From DASRDZ01 sp035652335 (GTDB lineage Bacteria > Chloroflexota > Dormibacteria > Aeolococcales > Aeolococcaceae), in assembly GCA_035652335.1 (NCBI GenBank), contig DASRDZ010000077.1, positions 1 through 64,000 on the forward strand: a stretch of 64,000 bases of DNA, in the 5' to 3' direction. Position numbers and translations under genes: made by a program. Under the pieces are notes generated by a model that made no database searches, had not been told where the DNA came from, and was given only the letters and a program-made list of their open reading frames with translations. Shown piece by piece: positions 63,989 to 64,000 of this stretch. Each line of letters begins with the position of its first letter. Within the stretch, counting starts at the first letter, position 1.

Positions 63989-64000
63989 CGTAGGAGAGCT
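63978..64000 (-). CDS. Extreme C-terminal end of a minus-strand gene, possibly a sugar ABC permease
   Basis: Reading the minus strand from the window edge gives LSYVKG and a stop at 63978. Carbohydrate ABC permeases often end in a similar AVKG tail, and the adjacent sugar kinase and aldolase would fit. Only six residues are visible, so this is tentative. Confidence 0.25.

Overview
This is a very GC-rich, gene-dense bacterial chromosome segment. I see no tRNA, rRNA, CRISPR array, insertion sequence or phage gene, and no gene-free stretch longer than about 300 bases. Most operon genes overlap by 1 to 4 bases (ATGA, GTGA or TGATG junctions), and convergent genes end within about 10 bases of each other. 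Many genes have a -10 box only 6 to 8 bases before the start codon, which suggests leaderless transcripts. The gene set (Mca-like amidase, FrhB-like flavoprotein, WYL and FCD-GntR regulators, Flp pilin, Liv-type transporter fusions, SigG-like sigma factor with SnoaL domain, LPXTG-like tails) fits a high-GC Terrabacteria lineage such as Actinomycetota, Chloroflexota or Candidatus Dormibacterota. The sequence alone does not settle which.

Layout. 1-9.6 kb: typA (partial), an exported cyclophilin, a hemerythrin-like protein, a hydrolase, pyruvate:ferredoxin oxidoreductase coupled to an FrhB-like protein, a GNAT protein and an HxlR regulator with repeated operator-like palindromes. 9.6-14.9 kb (minus strand): a sugar-acid operon (solute-binding lipoprotein, GntR, enolase-superfamily dehydratase, KDPG-type aldolase, KDG-type kinase) for a modified Entner-Doudoroff route. 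15.1-30.5 kb (plus strand): one long translationally coupled operon with a LivH-LivM fusion, an MFS-LivF-LivG fusion, MoxR, DUF58, a transglutaminase-like membrane protein lacking its catalytic triad, a lipoprotein, a membrane-tethered Liv-type binding protein and a six-hairpin glycosidase-like protein. This is the most unusual unit here. 30.5-40.8 kb: Flp pilin with a perfect terminator, aldo/keto reductase, an Nramp-related transporter with altered metal-site motifs, ArsR, ppk1-aroC, TauE, RibF, WYL regulator and DinB protein. 40.8-50.4 kb: secreted lipoprotein, Mca-like amidase, two ABC exporters, Usp, MMPL transporter, and an XRE/nucleotidyltransferase pair resembling a toxin-antitoxin module. 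50-64 kb: MarR/DHA2 drug exporter, atypical receiver, large LuxR regulator, hemerythrin/ABM fusion, STAS protein, sigma factor, a Tat-exported amine oxidase with an LPNTG tail, a TetR regulator with matching operators at two promoters, a secreted beta-propeller with an LPDTA tail, and a sugar-phosphate aldolase/kinase pair.

How parts fit together. The 9.6-15 kb operon and the divergent 15 kb operon share an intergenic region with FCD-GntR-like operator sequences, so one regulator could link sugar-acid catabolism with the large transporter operon. In the 60-62 kb block one TetR protein probably controls two cell-surface proteins, both ending in sortase-like signals. Four convergent gene pairs end on the same palindromic CTAG, each strand reading it as its TAG stop.
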